A DNA stretch of 64,000 bases, taken from contig OY782858.1 of NCBI GenBank assembly GCA_963678465.1, positions 992,001 through 1,056,000 of the forward strand. The letters run 5' to 3'. Shown one piece after another: positions 7,597 to 16,990 of the stretch (positions are counted from its first letter, which is position 1; every line of letters begins with the position of its first letter). The notes under the pieces were generated by a model that made no database searches, was not told the DNA's origin, and worked only from the letters and a program-made list of their open reading frames with translations. The DNA comes from Paludibacter sp963678465. Lineage in GTDB: Bacteria > Bacteroidota > Bacteroidia > Bacteroidales > Paludibacteraceae. A program made the translations under genes and the position numbers.

Positions 7597-8544
7597 ATGA
7601 ACGCACTTACAAACACCGATTTCCATTTCGATGGACAGACAAATGTGTATCACGGCAAAGTTCGCGATGTGTACACCGTGAAAAACGACCTGCTCGTAAT
7701 GATTGCCACCGACCGTATCTCGGCTTTCGATGTGGTATTGCCAAAGGGAATTCCTTACAAAGGACAGATGCTCAATCAGATTGCTGCTAAGTTTCTGGAT
7801 GCAACTGCCGATATTGTTCCAAACTGGAAACTTGCTACGCCCGACCCTATGGTTACAGTGGGTTTGCGTTGCGAAGGTTATCCTGTGGAGATGATTGTGC
7901 GCGGTTATCTCTGTGGTAGTGCCTGGCGTGCCTACAAAAGTGGTGTGCGCGAAATTTGCGGCGTAAAAATTCCTGACGGAATGCGCGAAAACCAACGTTT
8001 CCCTCAACCTATCATCACTCCAACTACCAAAGCAGAATATGGTTTGCACGATGAAGATATTTCTCGCGAAGAAATTCTGAAACAGGGACTTGTGTCTGCC
8101 GAAGAATACGAAATGCTCGAAAAATACACCATGGCACTTTTTATGCGTGGTACCGAGATTGCTGCCAAACGTGGATTGATTCTGGTAGATACCAAATATG
8201 AGTTTGGTCGCCGTGATGGTAAAATTTACCTGATCGACGAAATTCATACACCCGATTCTTCACGATATTTCTATGCCGACAGCTATCAGGAGCTTTTTGA
8301 TAAAGGCGAAGCTCAGAAACAACTTTCGAAAGAATTTGTACGTGAATGGTTGATGGAAAATGGTTTCCAGGGTAAAGAAGGACAGAAAGTTCCCGAAATG
8401 ACTCCTGAGATCGTAGCCGGCATCAGCGAACGCTACATTGAATTATTTGAGAATATCAGCGGAGAAGCATTCGACAGAGCCGATGTAAGCAACATTACTT
8501 CGCGCATCGAACAAAATGTGGTTGAATATCTGAAAACAGTATAA
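7597..8544 (+). CDS. purC: SAICAR synthase
   Basis: A 315-residue phosphoribosylaminoimidazole-succinocarboxamide synthase joining CAIR and aspartate in purine synthesis. Family motifs are clear: YHGKVRDVYTV near the N-terminus, ATDRISAFDVVLPKGIPYKG, the RGYLCGSAW segment, LVDTKYEFG and the metal/substrate motif DEIHTPDSSRY. Length fits the longer form found in Bacteroidota and fungi. A strong terminator follows. Confidence 0.96.
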   Translation: MNALTNTDFHFDGQTNVYHGKVRDVYTVKNDLLVMIATDRISAFDVVLPKGIPYKGQMLNQIAAKFLDATADIVPNWKLATPDPMVTVGLRCEGYPVEMIVRGYLCGSAWRAYKSGVREICGVKIPDGMRENQRFPQPIITPTTKAEYGLHDEDISREEILKQGLVSAEEYEMLEKYTMALFMRGTEIAAKRGLILVDTKYEFGRRDGKIYLIDEIHTPDSSRYFYADSYQELFDKGEAQKQLSKEFVREWLMENGFQGKEGQKVPEMTPEIVAGISERYIELFENISGEAFDRADVSNITSRIEQNVVEYLKTV

Positions 8545-8550
8545 GTAATA

Positions 8551-8591
8551 AAAAATCCCGCAGAGAATTACTCCTGCGGGATTTCTTTTTT
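8551..8591. terminator. Bidirectional terminator between purC and the MFS gene
   Basis: AAATCCCGCAG (8553-8563) pairs with CTGCGGGATTT (8574-8584). A T-run follows on the plus strand and an A-run precedes, so it can end both purC and the convergent MFS gene. Confidence 0.88.
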
Positions 8592-8603
8592 CAGAACTCA
8601 CAT

Positions 8604-9830
8604 TTATTCTGTAGAATTCAGACTCTTTTCCCCGAGTTTAAGCATGTTTTTTACAAACATTGCCAAAATGCCTGTTACGATAATGATAATGCCCGAATAG
8701 ATAAAAGCATAATCGATACCAATATGATCGGCAATAAAACCTGTGGCGGTAAGTCCCACAAGCGAAGGTAAAATAGCGATACTTCCATATAGCGAAAATA
8801 CGCGTCCCAGTGCTTCCGGAGCTACATTTTTCTGAACTGTGGCTGTGAACATGGCGTGATACAAAGCTCCTGCAATTCCACCCAGACTTGTAAGTAGCAC
8901 AAAAAATACAAACCCGTTTGCCGGTAAAATACCCGAAAGCATAAACGACAGTCCAAGTAAAATGTAGGAAATGTTGATCAGAACTACTTCGTTTGTCTTT
9001 AGTTTTACAAAGCCGATAAAGGCTCCTCCTGCTACCATTCCAACTCCCCAAACCACTTCAATGATGCTCATTTGATAAGCAGTACCATTAAAATGTTCGA
9101 GCGTCATAAGCGGAAACAATACCGAAACCGGCATCAAAAACAGCAGTACAATCACCGAAAAGGCAAACAACCAGGGCAATCCTTTTTTTGACAAAATTGC
9201 TTGAAAGCCTTCACGCATTTCCCTGAAAACGTGCGGTTCGATATGTTCGGAGCGTTCGGGCTTTGGTATTTTTACAAACAGCAAAGTTCCCACGGCAATG
9301 AGAGCGCCAAGCACGTCGAACAACATAACGTAACCCAGATTAAACGAACTCATAAGCAAGGCTCCCAGTGCAGGTCCGGCAATGCTCGAAACCGACATGA
9401 TCATTTGATTAATACCCGAAATGCGTGTCAGCTCTTCCTGTGGAGCGAGCAAAGGCACAGAAGCCTGCATTGAAGGGCCGTGAAAGGCTGAACCTACCGA
9501 TCGCAAAGCCAGAAGTGTATAAATGGCTGCAATGTGCAGATTCCCGCTGAAAACCATAAAAGCCAGCACGAGCGAGCAAAGTGCAATAAACAGATCGGAG
9601 AATATCATAATCTTCTTTCTGTCCCACCGATCGATAAGCACGCCCGTAAACGGACCAATAAGTCCCTGCGGAAGCATGGACGCGATAGCTGCAAAAGCCA
9701 GTACCTCAGCCGATTTTGTCTCGAAACTCAGCCACAGTATAGTGGCAAAACCAACGACCGAACTGCTCAAATACGAGAAAAACTGTCCGGTCCATATAAT
9801 AGCAAATACTTTTTTCCAATTGTTATTCAT
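8604..9830 (-). CDS. MFS transporter, multidrug-exporter type
   Basis: A 408-residue inner-membrane protein with about twelve hydrophobic segments and the MFS loop-2/3 motif (GPFTGVLIDRWDRKKIMIFSDLF). The pattern is that of the DHA3-like exporters related to macrolide or enterobactin efflux pumps, such as LLFLMPVSVLFPLMTLEHFNGTAYQMSIIEVVWGVGMVAGG. The substrate cannot be inferred. It is transcribed convergently to purC and stands alone. Confidence 0.88.
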   Translation of the reverse strand: MNNNWKKVFAIIWTGQFFSYLSSSVVGFATILWLSFETKSAEVLAFAAIASMLPQGLIGPFTGVLIDRWDRKKIMIFSDLFIALCSLVLAFMVFSGNLHIAAIYTLLALRSVGSAFHGPSMQASVPLLAPQEELTRISGINQMIMSVSSIAGPALGALLMSSFNLGYVMLFDVLGALIAVGTLLFVKIPKPERSEHIEPHVFREMREGFQAILSKKGLPWLFAFSVIVLLFLMPVSVLFPLMTLEHFNGTAYQMSIIEVVWGVGMVAGGAFIGFVKLKTNEVVLINISYILLGLSFMLSGILPANGFVFFVLLTSLGGIAGALYHAMFTATVQKNVAPEALGRVFSLYGSIAILPSLVGLTATGFIADHIGIDYAFIYSGIIIIVTGILAMFVKNMLKLGEKSLNSTE

Positions 9831-10161
9831 TTTCTTAAATTTATATGATAAAATAAGCCCATCTACTTTCTAAAGTAAATGAAAGCGTTGAATATGTAAT
9901 TTTGTTCATGAAAAAACACACTCCACTAATAAATGCGGAATGTCAAAGGCAGAAAGCTCCAACAAAAAAGTCAGAATTCAGGCGCGATCCCTGTACAGAA
10001 TTGCCATATGAAGGTAAGAATGCAACATAGATTCCATATAATTTGAACTGCAAAAATAATATATGAAAATTAAATTACAAAATTTTCATATCGAATTCAT
10101 TGAAAATAAAGGTTGTTTGTGACAGCGCCTAAAACGATACAATAAAAATCTCTTCTCAGTG
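9831..10161. other. Intergenic tract before tRNA-Ser
   Basis: No supported gene. A 40-codon frame at 9908-10030 (MKKHTPLINAECQRQ...) follows a TAATTTTG -7-like element (9897-9904) by only 3 bp, which makes a leaderless or spurious frame equally likely. The rest is AT-rich sequence with a short ATATGAAAATT/AATTTTCATAT inverted repeat near 10060-10092. Confidence 0.4.
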
Positions 10162-10192
10162 TTTGGAAGTTTAATAAAAAGCACTATCTTTG
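10162..10192 (+). promoter_or_regulatory. Promoter of tRNA-Ser, Bacteroidota consensus
   Basis: TTTG (10162-10165), 19 bp, then TATCTTTG (10185-10192): an exact fit to the TTTG-N19-TAnnTTTG primary promoter of Bacteroidota, 29 bp before the tRNA. Confidence 0.88.
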
Positions 10193-10221
10193 CACCGCCT
10201 TACAAAAATAAGACGATCCCT

Positions 10222-10306
10222 GGAGAGATGGCAGAGTGATCGATTGCAGCGGTCTTGAAAACCGCCGTACTGCAAGGTACCGGGGGTTTGAATCCCTCTC
10301 TCTCCG
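10222..10306 (+). tRNA. tRNA-Ser (anticodon UGA)
   Basis: GGAGAGA (10222-10228) pairs with TCTCTCC (10299-10305), with discriminator G at 10306. The anticodon stem GCGGT/ACCGC encloses CTTGAAA with anticodon TGA at 10256-10258. A long variable arm, typical of tRNA-Ser, and a normal T-arm (GGTTTGAATCC) follow. CCA is not encoded. The 3' end is the integration site of the prophage, which restores the sequence. Confidence 0.95.
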
Positions 10307-10307
10307 C
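10291..10307 (+). other. attL core within tRNA-Ser
   Basis: First copy of the 17-bp core AATCCCTCTCTCTCCGC, covering the T-arm end and acceptor stem 3' strand of tRNA-Ser. The identical second copy is at 52415-52431. Confidence 0.92.
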
Positions 10308-10320
10308 TTAAATGTATGTA

Positions 10321-10355
10321 AAACGTTGTATATCAAAAATATACAACGTTTTTTG
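10321..10355 (+). terminator. Phage-supplied terminator behind tRNA-Ser
   Basis: AAACGTTGTATAT (10321-10333) pairs with ATATACAACGTTT (10339-10351) and is followed by T-rich sequence. It lies inside the prophage, so it replaces the original tRNA terminator, which has been displaced to 52454-52490. Confidence 0.85.
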
Positions 10356-10361
10356 TTTTTA

Positions 10362-10388
10362 TACTGCGGCAGCACTGCGGCAGTACTT
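10362..10388 (+). repeat. Left arm-type integrase sites
   Basis: Two adjacent 11-bp direct repeats, TACTGCGGCAG (10362-10372) and CACTGCGGCAG (10373-10383), then TACTT, 55 bp inside the left core. The same arrangement in the same orientation occurs at 52303-52329 near the right core. This fits arm-type binding sites for the integrase N-terminal domain. Confidence 0.75.
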
Positions 10389-10455
10389 GGGCGAAACCGC
10401 TCTAAAAACTATAAAACGTTGTCAAACAAAATCTTAATAATGCTTAATTATTAGT

Positions 10456-11604
10456 ATGACAACAATTAATAACGACTTCACAGTACAATATATCCCGGCA
10501 CGAATTTGTGACGGAAAAGATTTGTGTATTAAATACTACGCCTGGCATCCTACAGAAAAAAAACTCAAGCGAATAGTGATGCGGTTTAATAATCTGAAAG
10601 GTAAAATGAATAAAACGGATTTGACCAGGCATCTACGAAAAATAGCAAATGACATCAATATTAATCTGGCAACTGGCCGCAATCCTTTTGTCGAGTCCGA
10701 AACTCCGAAAGCATTCCACAAGCTGAGCGATGCCGTTGATCAGTTTTTGAAACTGAAAAAACGAGATATGCGTCCTGACGGATTGCGATCTTATGCCTCC
10801 TATTGCAAAAAACTAAATACTTGGTTGGAAAACAATAAAATGAATGGTTGTTATGTGATAAGCTACACAGAAGATACAGCGCTGCAAATGATGAATGAAC
10901 TTGCACTTAACGATTGTTTGAATAACAGGACGTGGAACAATCACTTTGTTTTTTATCGATCGCTGTGGAATTGGATGATCGCGAATAAGTATTGCAAAGT
11001 GAACGTATTTGAGAACTTTACGAAGAAAAGAGAGGATGAAAAGTTTCGGATTGTCATTCCTGAAGCAACACACCATCGCATTGCAATGTATTGCAAGTGG
11101 TTTATGCCAACTATGGAAATTGTGATCGATCTTGTTCGGGCGTCGTTTATTCGACCAAAGGAAATTTCATTGATACAGATAAAAGATATTGACCTCTTTA
11201 AAAAAGTAATTTTTATACCGGCTTCAAAATCAAAAACACATCGTGATCGATACGCATATCTTCCGGACTGGTTGTGTGCGAAAATAGTCGATACATTTCA
11301 ACTCGATCGTTTCCCCCTGGATTATTATTTGATCGGAAAAGCACTTAATCCAGCACCAACTAATATAAACACAAGAGATATTGATAAATTCTGGAACAAG
11401 ATACGAAAAGATTTACAGCTTCCGGACGAGATGCAATTATACAGTTATCGCGACACCGGGATCACATTTTTAGAAGATGCCGGGATTCAACGAAAAGTAA
11501 TTCAAAAGCTAACGGATCATACCAGCGAAAAAATGGTTGGCAAATATATTGGCCAACCATCTCAGGAATTAATAGATAATGTGGTGAGCAAAATCACTGA
11601 ATAA
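10456..11604 (+). CDS. int: Phage integrase (tyrosine recombinase)
   Basis: A 382-residue tyrosine recombinase next to attL. An arm-binding and core-binding N-terminal part (1-190) precedes the catalytic domain. Visible active-site residues are Arg233 (FIRPKEI), Lys258 or Lys260, Arg332, His355 (LTDHTSEKM) and the nucleophile Tyr364 (GKYIG). The first residue of the usual HxxR box is Tyr329 (YSYR), a known tolerated substitution in some families. It is the only long plus-strand gene at this end and its stop overlaps the end of the convergent tail gene by 11 bp. Confidence 0.95.
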   Translation: MTTINNDFTVQYIPARICDGKDLCIKYYAWHPTEKKLKRIVMRFNNLKGKMNKTDLTRHLRKIANDININLATGRNPFVESETPKAFHKLSDAVDQFLKLKKRDMRPDGLRSYASYCKKLNTWLENNKMNGCYVISYTEDTALQMMNELALNDCLNNRTWNNHFVFYRSLWNWMIANKYCKVNVFENFTKKREDEKFRIVIPEATHHRIAMYCKWFMPTMEIVIDLVRASFIRPKEISLIQIKDIDLFKKVIFIPASKSKTHRDRYAYLPDWLCAKIVDTFQLDRFPLDYYLIGKALNPAPTNINTRDIDKFWNKIRKDLQLPDEMQLYSYRDTGITFLEDAGIQRKVIQKLTDHTSEKMVGKYIGQPSQELIDNVVSKITE

Positions 11605-13333
11605 GCATTCGGTAAAGTTTACCGATCACAACAGCCGGCGTATTTGATTTCTCTTTTTCAAAATAGACAGGCATATACTTTAAGTTATTGATAACAAATA
11701 CATTGTTTGGATTAATTTCAGGACCATCGACAAAAGAAAAAGTATATGCTTTTGTCATATCTAAAATACTCTCAGTTTGATAGTCAGAAATTACAGAGCC
11801 AGGACCAACCAGGCGCATCGTTTTAAAGGCCGGCACCGGATCAATAATATCATAATATTGTACCGTTTCTTCGTAACCTGGATCATCGGTAATTGAAAAC
11901 GGATAATTCACATAGTTACGAATTAATGTACCTGAATGGCTTCCGGTCAACGATTTTACTATTTTAAACCGCCCTGCGTACATACTTACTTCAAGTACAT
12001 TTTGCCGGGCAATAGTTTTTTTAGTTCCGTCGATTAGCTCAAATATGTTTTGACTTGTTGGGATGAAATGTTCGTTTGAACTTTCAGCCATCAAATAGTT
12101 CACCGGAAATGTAGAATTGCCATCGGCATAATCAATTCCGTTTTGAGAACCTTTATAAATAGCTGAAGGTATTAGCTTCAACGACAGCACGCTTTCATTT
12201 GACGATCCAAAATCAGCAAATTTATTCATCTGATACGAATAATAAACTTGTCCTTCTCCCGGCAACATCGCCTTTTGTCCGGGAAATTCATGATCTGTCA
12301 AACTATTTACCCAATCCCGATCAACGGATGTATCACGGTAAATAACCAACTTATCGGCGTCATAATCTTCCGGCCATACCGAGAAAAATTCACGGATCTT
12401 GCACTTCGCCACAATATCATCGGCCAGGCGATGAAAAGCATAGTATTTTGTGCCGGGGAAATCATACGATATTTTTGTGTATCCAAACCTGAAGGCTGTA
12501 GCCTCATTGAGCGGTTCTCTCGAATAATCATCCAGAGGAACAACATTCACGGTTTTTTTATTTACTAAATTTGTTTTTGTTCGCACTATCGACATTGTTT
12601 TCGTACCAGGAGAAACAACAAATACAACATTGAAAAAGTCCTCAATTGTCTTTATAAATTCGCTTATGCTCATATCGGGCAAGCAATCGGCGTAGTTCAA
12701 TGATGAAACAGGATTTACAATATACATTCTCTGTGCACGTGCATCTGATTCTAGCACATTATTACTCAATTGATAACCTAACAATTCAGGTAGTTTGTTC
12801 AGGTAATACAATAAAAACGGCTGCATTACAATAAGATCATCGGTTATTGCCGTCATATCAAGATTATATTCATTCAAAACAAGGCTACCTGCTTTTATTG
12901 GCGTGCACACAAATTTATTCCTCCAGTCCCAGTTATTGACAGAATCTAAAGCCCTGGCAAATGAAATTTCTGACTCAGTTCCCCAGTCCATTTCGAATAT
13001 TTTCTTTGAAGTGCTGGCAATGTACTTCAATTCAGAATTGCCGGCAAGAAACTGAAAGGTAACCGAAACATTGTCGTTTTTCGAAACTACTATTGTTCCG
13101 GAATGTTTTATGCCATTATCAATCATATAGGCATCTGCCTTTTTTATGACCTCTGTTTTGTTCAACCGATTCAAAAATTTGAAAGCAATAGCATTCTTTG
13201 CGATCAGCAAAGAGATGGTTATGTCAAGCGAAAATTCGCCATCGCTTGTTAACTCCGGATTATTTTCTGTCCAGGTAAAACTGAACTCTTCCGGAAGAAC
13301 TATTTCATTGTTGTCGACGAAAAATTGAATCAT
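11594..13333 (-). CDS. Putative tail-tip or baseplate protein
   Basis: A 579-residue protein immediately downstream of the tape measure gene, with overlapping stop and start. No catalytic motif is recognisable. The sequence is rich in short beta-type segments (e.g. EFSFTWTENNPELTSDGEFSLDITISL). The position after the tape measure is that of distal tail (Dit/Tal-like) proteins in siphoviruses, so a tail-tip role is inferred from context. It is the last gene of the late region. Confidence 0.5.
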   Translation of the reverse strand: MIQFFVDNNEIVLPEEFSFTWTENNPELTSDGEFSLDITISLLIAKNAIAFKFLNRLNKTEVIKKADAYMIDNGIKHSGTIVVSKNDNVSVTFQFLAGNSELKYIASTSKKIFEMDWGTESEISFARALDSVNNWDWRNKFVCTPIKAGSLVLNEYNLDMTAITDDLIVMQPFLLYYLNKLPELLGYQLSNNVLESDARAQRMYIVNPVSSLNYADCLPDMSISEFIKTIEDFFNVVFVVSPGTKTMSIVRTKTNLVNKKTVNVVPLDDYSREPLNEATAFRFGYTKISYDFPGTKYYAFHRLADDIVAKCKIREFFSVWPEDYDADKLVIYRDTSVDRDWVNSLTDHEFPGQKAMLPGEGQVYYSYQMNKFADFGSSNESVLSLKLIPSAIYKGSQNGIDYADGNSTFPVNYLMAESSNEHFIPTSQNIFELIDGTKKTIARQNVLEVSMYAGRFKIVKSLTGSHSGTLIRNYVNYPFSITDDPGYEETVQYYDIIDPVPAFKTMRLVGPGSVISDYQTESILDMTKAYTFSFVDGPEINPNNVFVINNLKYMPVYFEKEKSNTPAVVIGKLYRMLIQ

Positions 13334-16300
13334 CCTTTTGCGTTTTTTACTAATTTATTATAATCCTCAATTCCTTTTGCAATGCCATCGTTGCCTGATA
13401 TCCTTGCTTTTGCAACAATACCTTTCTTGATTTCTGCCAGTAGCAATGCGTTGATCGCATTCGTCTGCCTGATTGTTTCATCTATGGCCGAAAGGTCAAT
13501 TGTGGTTGTCTGGTTTCCATTTGTTTGATTTGAAGTGTGATATCCGCCTTCATAAAATCCACGCGATGAATTCATTATTTGCATTATATCACGATCACTA
13601 ATCCTGGCAACTGTATTTGTTTTTTTCGCATATTCGGCCAGATTGAATATTTTTCTGAATGTGGGATTTGCTGTCGTCACATGGTCAGCCACATATTCCA
13701 AACCATGCACAGGGCTTCCATCCGCAAAACGGCCACGTACTTCACGCGGATTAGTTCCGCCGGTAAATCCATCCGGATCGTCATGGAATCCACCATGGTA
13801 ATAGCCTTCCTTTGCTGCTTCTCTCGCTGCATTGGCCTGTGCCAGTTGGGAACCGCCGTATGCTACTGCAGCAGCAGCTGCAATCGGAGCTAAAACAAGG
13901 CCAATGACCGGAACTTTCAAAGCGCTGGCATAAGCATCTATCGCCGATACTGCTGTTGAGGAAATAATCATAGCAGCCTGGAGGGCAAACATGGCATCTG
14001 CATTCTCGGCTCGCAACTCTGCAAGCTCTTTGTTTTTTGCAGCTTCAAGTTTTGTTGTGTCTTTCCCGGCTTTAGAAGCTGCATCAATTTCTTTCTGGTA
14101 CCTGGTTTCGATTGCCTTTTCTTCAGCCTGTTGAAACCCCTGAAATGCACTTGAAAAATCACTTGACGTTTTGGCAATGGCATCGGCCTGAGTTTTGAAA
14201 TCCTGAGTTTTAGCCTGAAATTCTTCCGACGCAAGGATTGCACGGATGCGTGCAGCATGCTTTTCTTTCACAATACCATCGTCAAGGTATTTTTGAAGCA
14301 ACTTTAACTCAAGTTCTTTCCTTACTTTAAATTCACCTAATTCATCAAGTCCGTATTTATTGAGAAATGATGCCATATCCTGAGATGCTTTATCGGCTCC
14401 CTCAATCAATCGTTGGTTCAACTGCTTCATGATCCGGTCAATTTCATCAGCCGAAAGACCTTGTATAGCTAGTTTTTTACGCAGATATCTTACTTCTATT
14501 TCAATTAATTTATCCTTGTAACTTTGCTCATCCATTTGCGTTTTCAGGCGCTCAGCACTCAGCAACATTTCTTCGGACTGCTGATCTTTTTCTAACTGTT
14601 TCAAGTCTGCAATTGCCTGCTTTGTCGACAGTTTACGCATATTCTCACTGTGTTGTTCTTCTAATATGCGTAATGTCTCCAGCTGCTCAGCAGTCATATT
14701 CTCTTTTGATAGTCCAAATAGGCCGAGTTCGCGAAGACGATTCTCATGCGATTCTTTTTCTTGCTCGATTGGATCGGCATCGAGAATTATTTTTTTGATC
14801 TTTTTGTTCTGATCAATTTGACGATCCAGCGCTTTTTTGTCGATATCGGCAATTTGCTTATTCAGTTCTAATTTCAATCCAGGATCAGTGATTGTTTTCA
14901 ACAATTCATTAAGTTTCTTTCGCCGGATCCCGTCATATTTTTCTTGATTATCAAGTAGAGTTTCATTGTATTCAATTTCGCTGGCGATATCTCCATCAAT
15001 GTATTGTTTTTTTATTGAAGTTATTTTCTTCAGATTTTCATTTTCAAGCGCCTGCATTGCATCATCCACTTTCTGTTTCTGTACAGTCAGTTTATCTTCA
15101 GGGACCTCTTTAATCTCGGTTTCGTCAATTACTTTATTTACTTTTGTCATTTCGGCACGTAAACCTCCAAGAGCATTTACATAAGCAATAGACCTATCTT
15201 TAGCAAGTTGTAAACCGTCCAATTCTGCCTGAAATTTATCGTTATTATCATCCCATGCGCCTCCAAGTCTTTCACGTTCTTCTATGTCTTTTTTAATATA
15301 CTCAATTCTTTCGGCTTTTCTCTTTATTAAGTTTTTTTCGGCTACTATTTCCTGATTGATATATTCAATTTGATTTTTCTCTTTTGGCAGTTCTTTTTTA
15401 AAACTGTCAATTCGAATATCAACTATTTTTGAAGTGGAGCTTGCTTTTCTCTGATTTGAATCTTTTGATAATCTTTCCATTCCACCAACGGCTTCATTTA
15501 TATATTGAATTAAAGATCGAAATGCATTTGCAATCGGACCTTTACCATCTTCGAGCGAAAGAATAAAAGCATTCCACGATCCCGTAAGTTTATCCATATC
15601 GCCACGAAGGTTATCGGTTGCTACGGCATATTGCTCAAAGGCTGTATTTGTGCTTTTTACCTGTTCGTTGAGTTCAATAAATCGTTCTTTATTCTGAAAA
15701 AGTATTTGGGCAAGGTTAAAGTATTCTTTCCCAAATTTCTCGGTCAGTTTGATGTTGTTGCCTGCAATATTCTGATTATTGTCTATGGCTTTATTCAGGT
15801 CAAAAACTCCGTTAGTATAGTTTCGTGTGTCTTTTTGTAGTTCTACCAATAAGGATTTTAAACCTGTACCGGCAATTTCAGCTTTTATACCTTTTTCGCC
15901 AAAGAGTTCCATTACGGACACTGTTTGTTCCAGATTTAAACCTGCCGAAGCAGCTACCGCGCCTACCTTGGCAATAGAATCGCTTAAATAATCAACTTCT
16001 ACAGCTCCGTATTTACTACCAGCAGCCAGCGTATTAATTACGCGGTTTGCTTCGGAAGCCGAAAGTCCGAACTGATTCATAATAGTTGCAAGACTTTGAG
16101 TAGTGTCGGATAGTTCCATGCCCGATGCTTTTGCTAAAACCAAAACAGATTCGGTCATATCTGACAATGCTGCTGCATTTTCGAGCAATTCGGGCTTTGC
16201 GGAACCTACCAATTTCATTGCTTCCACAATTTCGGTAGCTGATTTGCCATACTCAGCACCAAGTTCTTTAGCTTTATTTTTCAAAAAATCAAGGTCTTTA

Positions 16301-16857
16301 CCTGTTGCGCCTGTAATAGCCGACAACTGCGAAACGGCGGTCCCAAATTCTACCATCGAATTGTACCACGATTTTAAACCCGACAATATAGCACCGCCAA
16401 TAGCCAATCCAGCAAACATTTTAAATCCGCCTGTGAATTTCGCCCATTTGCTTTCGCCAATGCTCATTTCGGCATTTACGTTTTTTATCTCTTTTTTTAC
16501 ACGTATTTGCGCCTCTTTGAGTTCATCCCATTCTTTCGAATGCCGTTTTATAGTACCATTTTTCATTAAAGATTGGATTTTCTTTAATGCTGACTCCAGG
16601 TCTTTTACTGATGATCCGGAAAGATCGTCCAGCACTTTTTTAGCGTCAAAGGCTTCAACCTTCAATGCTTTTGACGATTTATTTACATCGGCCAGGTCTT
16701 TTTTGTATTTATTCCAACCTTTTAAATCGCCAACCTCAAGTGCTTCTTTCATCGACTTGCGCAGCGACTTTGCTTTTATCTCAATCTCGGCAAGCTCATT
16801 TTTTGCCTGTTCTCCATTCAGAAGGACCGTACTGGTTGATGTTTCGTTTTGTGACAT
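13330..16857 (-). CDS. Tape measure protein
   Basis: A protein of 1175 residues, long and largely helical, with a PhageMin_tail/TP901-type core. Region 150-470 contains alternating helical segments such as ELGAEYGKSATEIVEAMKLVGSAKPELLENAAALSDMTESVLVLAKASGMELSDTTQSLATIMNQFG-like repeats, followed by charged coiled coil (490-900) and a hydrophobic stretch near VIGLVLAPIAAAAAVAYGG. It sets tail length and lies within the tail tube. I start at 16857 (MSQNETSTST), 20 bp downstream of the -7 element of late promoter 1; an in-frame ATG at 16890 is upstream of that promoter's likely start site. Confidence 0.93.
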   Translation of the reverse strand: MSQNETSTSTVLLNGEQAKNELAEIEIKAKSLRKSMKEALEVGDLKGWNKYKKDLADVNKSSKALKVEAFDAKKVLDDLSGSSVKDLESALKKIQSLMKNGTIKRHSKEWDELKEAQIRVKKEIKNVNAEMSIGESKWAKFTGGFKMFAGLAIGGAILSGLKSWYNSMVEFGTAVSQLSAITGATGKDLDFLKNKAKELGAEYGKSATEIVEAMKLVGSAKPELLENAAALSDMTESVLVLAKASGMELSDTTQSLATIMNQFGLSASEANRVINTLAAGSKYGAVEVDYLSDSIAKVGAVAASAGLNLEQTVSVMELFGEKGIKAEIAGTGLKSLLVELQKDTRNYTNGVFDLNKAIDNNQNIAGNNIKLTEKFGKEYFNLAQILFQNKERFIELNEQVKSTNTAFEQYAVATDNLRGDMDKLTGSWNAFILSLEDGKGPIANAFRSLIQYINEAVGGMERLSKDSNQRKASSTSKIVDIRIDSFKKELPKEKNQIEYINQEIVAEKNLIKRKAERIEYIKKDIEERERLGGAWDDNNDKFQAELDGLQLAKDRSIAYVNALGGLRAEMTKVNKVIDETEIKEVPEDKLTVQKQKVDDAMQALENENLKKITSIKKQYIDGDIASEIEYNETLLDNQEKYDGIRRKKLNELLKTITDPGLKLELNKQIADIDKKALDRQIDQNKKIKKIILDADPIEQEKESHENRLRELGLFGLSKENMTAEQLETLRILEEQHSENMRKLSTKQAIADLKQLEKDQQSEEMLLSAERLKTQMDEQSYKDKLIEIEVRYLRKKLAIQGLSADEIDRIMKQLNQRLIEGADKASQDMASFLNKYGLDELGEFKVRKELELKLLQKYLDDGIVKEKHAARIRAILASEEFQAKTQDFKTQADAIAKTSSDFSSAFQGFQQAEEKAIETRYQKEIDAASKAGKDTTKLEAAKNKELAELRAENADAMFALQAAMIISSTAVSAIDAYASALKVPVIGLVLAPIAAAAAVAYGGSQLAQANAAREAAKEGYYHGGFHDDPDGFTGGTNPREVRGRFADGSPVHGLEYVADHVTTANPTFRKIFNLAEYAKKTNTVARISDRDIMQIMNSSRGFYEGGYHTSNQTNGNQTTTIDLSAIDETIRQTNAINALLLAEIKKGIVAKARISGNDGIAKGIEDYNKLVKNAKG

Positions 16858-16876
16858 AACTCTATTATTAATTGTG

Positions 16877-16911
16877 CAAATAAACTGCATGTCATACGAG
16901 AGAAAAAAGAC
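16877..16911 (-). promoter_or_regulatory. Late promoter 1 (tail operon)
   Basis: Read on the minus strand: GTCTTTTTT (16911-16903), 22 bp, TTTG (16880-16877), 20 bp before the tape measure start codon. One of five copies with identical spacing. Confidence 0.7.
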
Positions 16912-16912
16912 A

Positions 16913-16947
16913 AAAAAATGCTCCGAACTTCACAGCCCAGAGCATTT
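16913..16947 (-). terminator. Terminator ending the lysis operon
   Basis: On the minus strand AAATGCTC (16947-16940) pairs with GAGCATTT (16923-16916), followed by a T-run. It lies between the putative spanin gene and late promoter 1, separating two transcription units. Confidence 0.8.
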
Positions 16948-16990
16948 ATCAACTTAACTTTTAATACAAAAAAAATGGAAAAGTAAAATG

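Noticed and set aside
7207..8247. A 346-codon minus-strand frame across the PhoH-purC junction.
   Set aside because: It overlaps two well-supported genes entirely and its product has no recognisable domain; shadow frame.
10286..10307. tRNA-Ser gene as disrupted by the prophage.
   Set aside because: The core repeat restores the complete acceptor stem and discriminator base, so the tRNA is intact.
16103..16957. A 284-codon plus-strand frame opposite the tape measure gene.
   Set aside because: Ser/Phe-rich, no domain, exact antisense of a helical coding sequence; a typical shadow of Lys/Glu/Ala-rich codons.
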